Origin: Drosophila persimilis
Lineage: Eukaryota > Arthropoda > Insecta > Diptera > Drosophilidae
DNA: 64,000 nucleotides
Direction: 5' to 3'
Assembly (NCBI RefSeq): GCF_003286085.1
Contig: NW_020825294.1
Location: 15,026,501 to 15,090,500 of the forward strand
In this document: piece by piece, positions 61,282-64,000 of the stretch
Numbering within the stretch: position 1 is the first letter of the stretch
How the letters are laid out: every line of letters starts with the position of its first letter
Notes under the pieces: generated by a model
Databases searched by the model: none
The model's input: the letters and a program-made list of their open reading frames with translations, nothing else
Told to the model about the DNA's origin: nothing
Translations under genes and position numbers: made by a program

Positions 61282-61514
61282 GTTGCTTTGCTTGCTGCAA
61301 TATTTCGACTGAAAGCAAACAGCACATGCGAAAAAGCAAGCAACTGACGCAACCAAGTTAACCGTAAAATTCTGTATACAGACGAAAATAGTTGCCGCAA
61401 ACAGTTATTGCAAATTTTTTGTTTGCAGCAAAGTGCTTGCACTCGTGTTCAAACGTGCAAATTTGATCGCAGCAATCAACTTGCTGCAAATTGTTTGCAT
61501 CGTGTGTACCTAGC

Positions 61515-62505
61515 TTAAGATACTAAGCATGCAATCAAAATACAAATAAAAATACCACTACAATTACTAATTACTAGAAAGGTGTGTGAGGATAAGTAAC
61601 TCAATAGATGAAGAGAATTAATGGTGGATATAATATGGTAAGGGGAATTCTAATCCGAGTAAAAGACCCTAACCGATTTATGCAAGAAATAATTCGATCT
61701 ACTAAGTGGAAGGAACAACGGTATACAATTTCTAGTAAGTCTTATAGTAATCGTGAAGTTTATGCGGCTCAACAGAGCAGGGCTATCTACGTCTCCCTTG
61801 ATCAATTTGTGCACAAAAATCACACCAAGCATTTTCCTACGGTTAAGTAAGAATGGGAGGTTTACTAATAGCAGTCTACTAGAGTAAGATGGGAGTCTCA
61901 CACCCGCATCTCAGTTAAGGCAAAATGATAGCGAGGATGGGTGTGCGGACGTTCTACGCTTACTGTTTACGAAACAGTAAAACTGTTAGGGTCCTGAGAA
62001 AAACGTATCCTGCATAGAGATAGGTAGTTCTTATAGCATTGAGCATTAAGAACTGAAAAGTTTGACCGAGCTATTACATAGCGAGAGTGAGAAGTAGGAG
62101 AACCCACTTCTTGAAATTTTGTATAAAGTCTTGACTTTAATTTTTTTAGACTGGATAGCTCTTTGGTAAACCAAGGGGTTTTTCCAGATCTAATCGGACA
62201 AGAAAGCGGGACACAAGAATCAAAAAATGTGCCAAGAGCATTGTAAAAAATGTTTGTGCCTTTTATGACATCAGTGCACAAGTACACAGCGGACCAATCA
62301 AAATCCCTAATGAGGTTATTAAGCTTCGAAAACTCGGCTTTACGAAAGGTAGTAAGGTAGTCTACTCGACCGATCCAATACAGTTGGTCCTATATCTAGC
62401 AGGGGACATTCGGGTGATCGTGGGTGATCTGCTTCGTACAAGTTTCTTTTTGGCGCAGACCGCAGCGAATTCCATTTTTAATATTTTTTTATTTAAAAAT
62501 TTGCA
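61515..62505 (-). pseudogene. CR1-E coding remnants
   Basis: ORF2 C-terminus (61,901-61,650, RLPSYSSRLLLVNLPFLLNR) is joined at about 61,925 to endonuclease-end sequence (62,287-61,967, SCPIRSGKTPWFTKELSSL). Near 62,401 this is joined to the ORF1 start (MEFAAVCAKK-like, minus strand from about 62,475). Two large deletions, no working product. Confidence 0.8.
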
Positions 62506-63587
62506 ACAACGTTGTGAGTTGCTGCGGACACCGCAACTCTACGGTTATACCCGATACTAAGTCAGTATGGCTCTCCTCCGGCAGACGCCGCTAATATTTA
62601 ACGACACGACAAAGAGTGCGTGCAAGAGAGACAGAAAATCAGTCTGAGCGTGACGTCGGGCGCTGCGTAGCCACTGCAAATTGATTTGTTCCTTTTGGCT
62701 ATAAAAATGATCTGATCTGATTCAGATTCAGCAATCTAATAGATATGGTCATTATCTATGATTCTGCGTTTTTAGTTTTCTCAAATCTGCAATATTGTGG
62801 ATGCAACAGATTTTCGTCCTTTGTGGGGGCGGATGGGGGTGGGGCGAAATTCTGAGATATACGTTTTATAGTGACATCTTAAAGGAGTGTGTGTACCAAA
62901 TTTGGTTACTCTAGCCTTAATAGCCTCTGAGATTTGTGGTTGCCTCAGATTTTCGTCCTTTGCGGGGGCGGAAGGGGGTGTGGCGAAATTTGAACATGAA
63001 ACGGTCAAGGTCCGATATCACAGGAGTGTGGATACCAAATTTGGTTGCTCTGGCTTTTATAGGTTCTGAGATCCTTGAACTCATATTTTGCAATTGGCAA
63101 AACCGACCATGTGAGACAGAGCGAGAAAGAGTGAAATTGTTTTCGTGATTCTGGCTGTAATAATTATACGATCTGGTTCAGATTTTGCACTCTAGAAGAT
63201 ATAGTCATCTTCTACGATTCTGCGTTTTTAGTTTTCTCGTATCGTCGAAATTGTGGATGCCACAGATTTTCGCCCTTTGTGGGGGCGGAAGTGGGCGGGG
63301 CAAAGTTTTGAAATATTTTTGGAGCAGTGACATATCACAGAAGTCTGGATCCAAAACATCGTTGCTCTAGCTCTTATAGTCTTTGAGCATTAGGCGCTGA
63401 AGGGGACGGACAGACGGACAGACGGACGGACGGACAGACAGACAGGGCTCAATCGACTCGGCTATTGATGCTGATCAAGAATATATATACTTTATAGAGT
63501 CGGAAACGATTCCTTCTGGACGTTACACACATCCACTTTCACCACAAATCTAATATACCCCAATACTCATTTTGAGTATCGGGTATA
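62506..63587 (-). mobile_element. DINE-1-type element, three modules, in CR1-E
   Basis: Starts AACGTTGTGAGTTGC (the terminal CGAGGGGG is missing) and ends GTATCGGGTATA at 63,587. Module copies at about 62,800, 62,935 and 63,250, GACGGACA run at 63,406-63,444. It separates the CR1-E 5' UTR from ORF1. Confidence 0.9.
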
Positions 63588-63818
63588 AAAAGAGAGCAGG
63601 GAGGAGAGCGGCTATAGCGAGAGATACTGAACAGAGAGTGCTATTTCTCAGAAAGTTTTAAGTGCGAGAGAGAAAGAACAGTTGTTTGAGTTTGGATAAT
63701 AGGGAGAGAGTGATAGCTACAGCAAAGGCTCCGGGATAAGAGCGGGCAACACTCAATGAAAATAAGAGGAGCGCAAAATAAAAACACGTCTGGTCACTGC
63801 GAAAGAGAACAAACGATT
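63588..63818 (-). other. CR1-E 5' UTR
   Basis: Reverse complement matches CR1-A 13,527-13,945, with a deletion, including the conserved CTTTCGCAGTGACCAGACGTG promoter-like block and the CTGTTCTTTCTCTCTCGC stretch. Confidence 0.8.
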
Positions 63819-64000
63819 TTAAGCCAAGCTATTTCACATAATGTGAAATCGGAGACAATTCGGGAATTGGTGGATATTATTCGGCAAGCTACGGATCTTC
63901 TTGCTCAAGGGAATTTTGAGTTGCGAAAATGGTGTTCCAATTCCCTTGATGGGGGTTTTCTACAAAGGTTCCCAGAGACCGAAAGGTTTCACTTTCTGAA
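63819..64000 (+). pseudogene. BEL-3 RT fragment, runs off the window
   Basis: The plus frame reads ETIRELVDIIRQATDLLAQG then NFELRKWCSNS, the segment directly after the RT active site in BEL/Pao elements. It is on the same strand as the BEL-3 start at 59,080-59,207 and so is probably the same element across CR1-E, with the piece containing YVDD missing. Confidence 0.7.

Larger units (their letters stand above)
59442..61514. mobile_element. PIF/Harbinger DNA transposon, internally deleted
   Basis: Terminal inverted repeats share GCAAACAATTTGCAGCAAGTTGA (59,450-59,472 and the reverse complement at 61,473-61,495). A transposase fragment on the plus strand and a MADF/Myb-like gene on the minus strand are the two genes normal for this superfamily. 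The middle of the transposase is deleted: at about 59,940 transposase sequence meets the end of the MADF gene. A DINE-1 (59,983-61,063) is inserted. The outermost bases of the two ends no longer match. Confidence 0.8.
59208..63818 (-). mobile_element. CR1-type element (CR1-E) split by Harbinger and DINE-1
   Basis: Minus-strand pieces in order: 5' UTR (63,818-63,588), the ORF1 start (62,505-62,401), endonuclease (62,400-61,926), ORF2 C-terminus (61,925-61,580), and 3' UTR (61,579-61,515 and 59,438-59,208). DINE-1 (62,506-63,587) and a PIF/Harbinger element (59,442-61,514) interrupt it. Large internal deletions have removed most of ORF1 and the RT core. Both termini survive, so it was full length when it inserted into BEL-3. 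Confidence 0.82.

Noticed and set aside
61282..61356. Cys-rich leader on the MADF protein
   Set aside because: The MADF domain starts at the inner Met (61,281); the upstream stretch overlaps the inverted-repeat side of the element and looks like chance extension.

Overview
The window is repeat-rich insect heterochromatin, almost certainly from Drosophila. The evidence is the mix of families: DINE-1/INE-1-type Helitron-derived elements, a copia with the copia primer-binding site, a 412/mdg1-lineage gypsy element, LOA/Bilbo/TRIM-type and CR1-type non-LTR elements, several BEL/Pao elements, jockey-type relics and a PIF/Harbinger transposon. The DINE-1 subtype and the LOA-type element suggest a species outside the melanogaster subgroup, possibly the obscura group. 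That placement is inference from family resemblance only. No bacterial genes, rRNA, tRNA or CRISPR array were seen.

Layout. 1-5,073: a LOA-type copy (LOA-B, minus) broken by DINE-1 copies and an unidentified 2.1-kb insert; its 5' end carries a 47-bp perfect inverted repeat. 5,658-7,825: a decayed CR1 (CR1-B) and an old DINE-1. 7,826-29,893: a large nest. A full-length LOA-type element (LOA-A, minus) is split by a copia (9,482-26,781, CCTTC target duplication). That copia is itself split by a DINE-1, by a full-length CR1 with two open ORFs (CR1-A, 13,522-18,190) and by an intact 412-lineage element with LTRs that look identical (18,302-25,431, ATGG duplication). The 5' end of LOA-A folds as an HDV-like self-cleaving ribozyme.

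30,129-33,111: the only sequence that looks like host genes. There is a perfectly spliceable exon of an SLC25 mitochondrial carrier (32,158-32,619) and an unidentified exon-like fragment on the minus strand, surrounded by DINE-1 and jockey pieces. 33,728-43,141: a tandem array of about 3.8-kb units derived from an internally deleted BEL/Pao element (BEL-1), each unit carrying the same embedded DINE-1. 43,395-49,623: LOA and CR1 relics. 49,624-55,737: a BEL/Pao element (BEL-2) with a 47-bp minisatellite in its LTRs. 55,741-64,000: a second nest. A BEL/Pao fragment (BEL-3) is split by CR1-E, CR1-E is split by a PIF/Harbinger element (TTA duplication) and a DINE-1, and the Harbinger is split by another DINE-1.

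State of the genes. Only CR1-A and the 412-lineage element look capable of encoding full protein sets. The rest are interrupted, frameshifted or deleted. The nesting gives an order of events: LOA-A, then copia, then DINE-1, CR1-A and the 412-type element. Because the two copia LTRs differ only by a 5-bp indel, all three of those later insertions are recent. CR1-A ORF2 has no AUG for its first 126 codons and joins ORF1 through a canonical A AAA AAC slippery heptamer next to the ORF1 stop codon.
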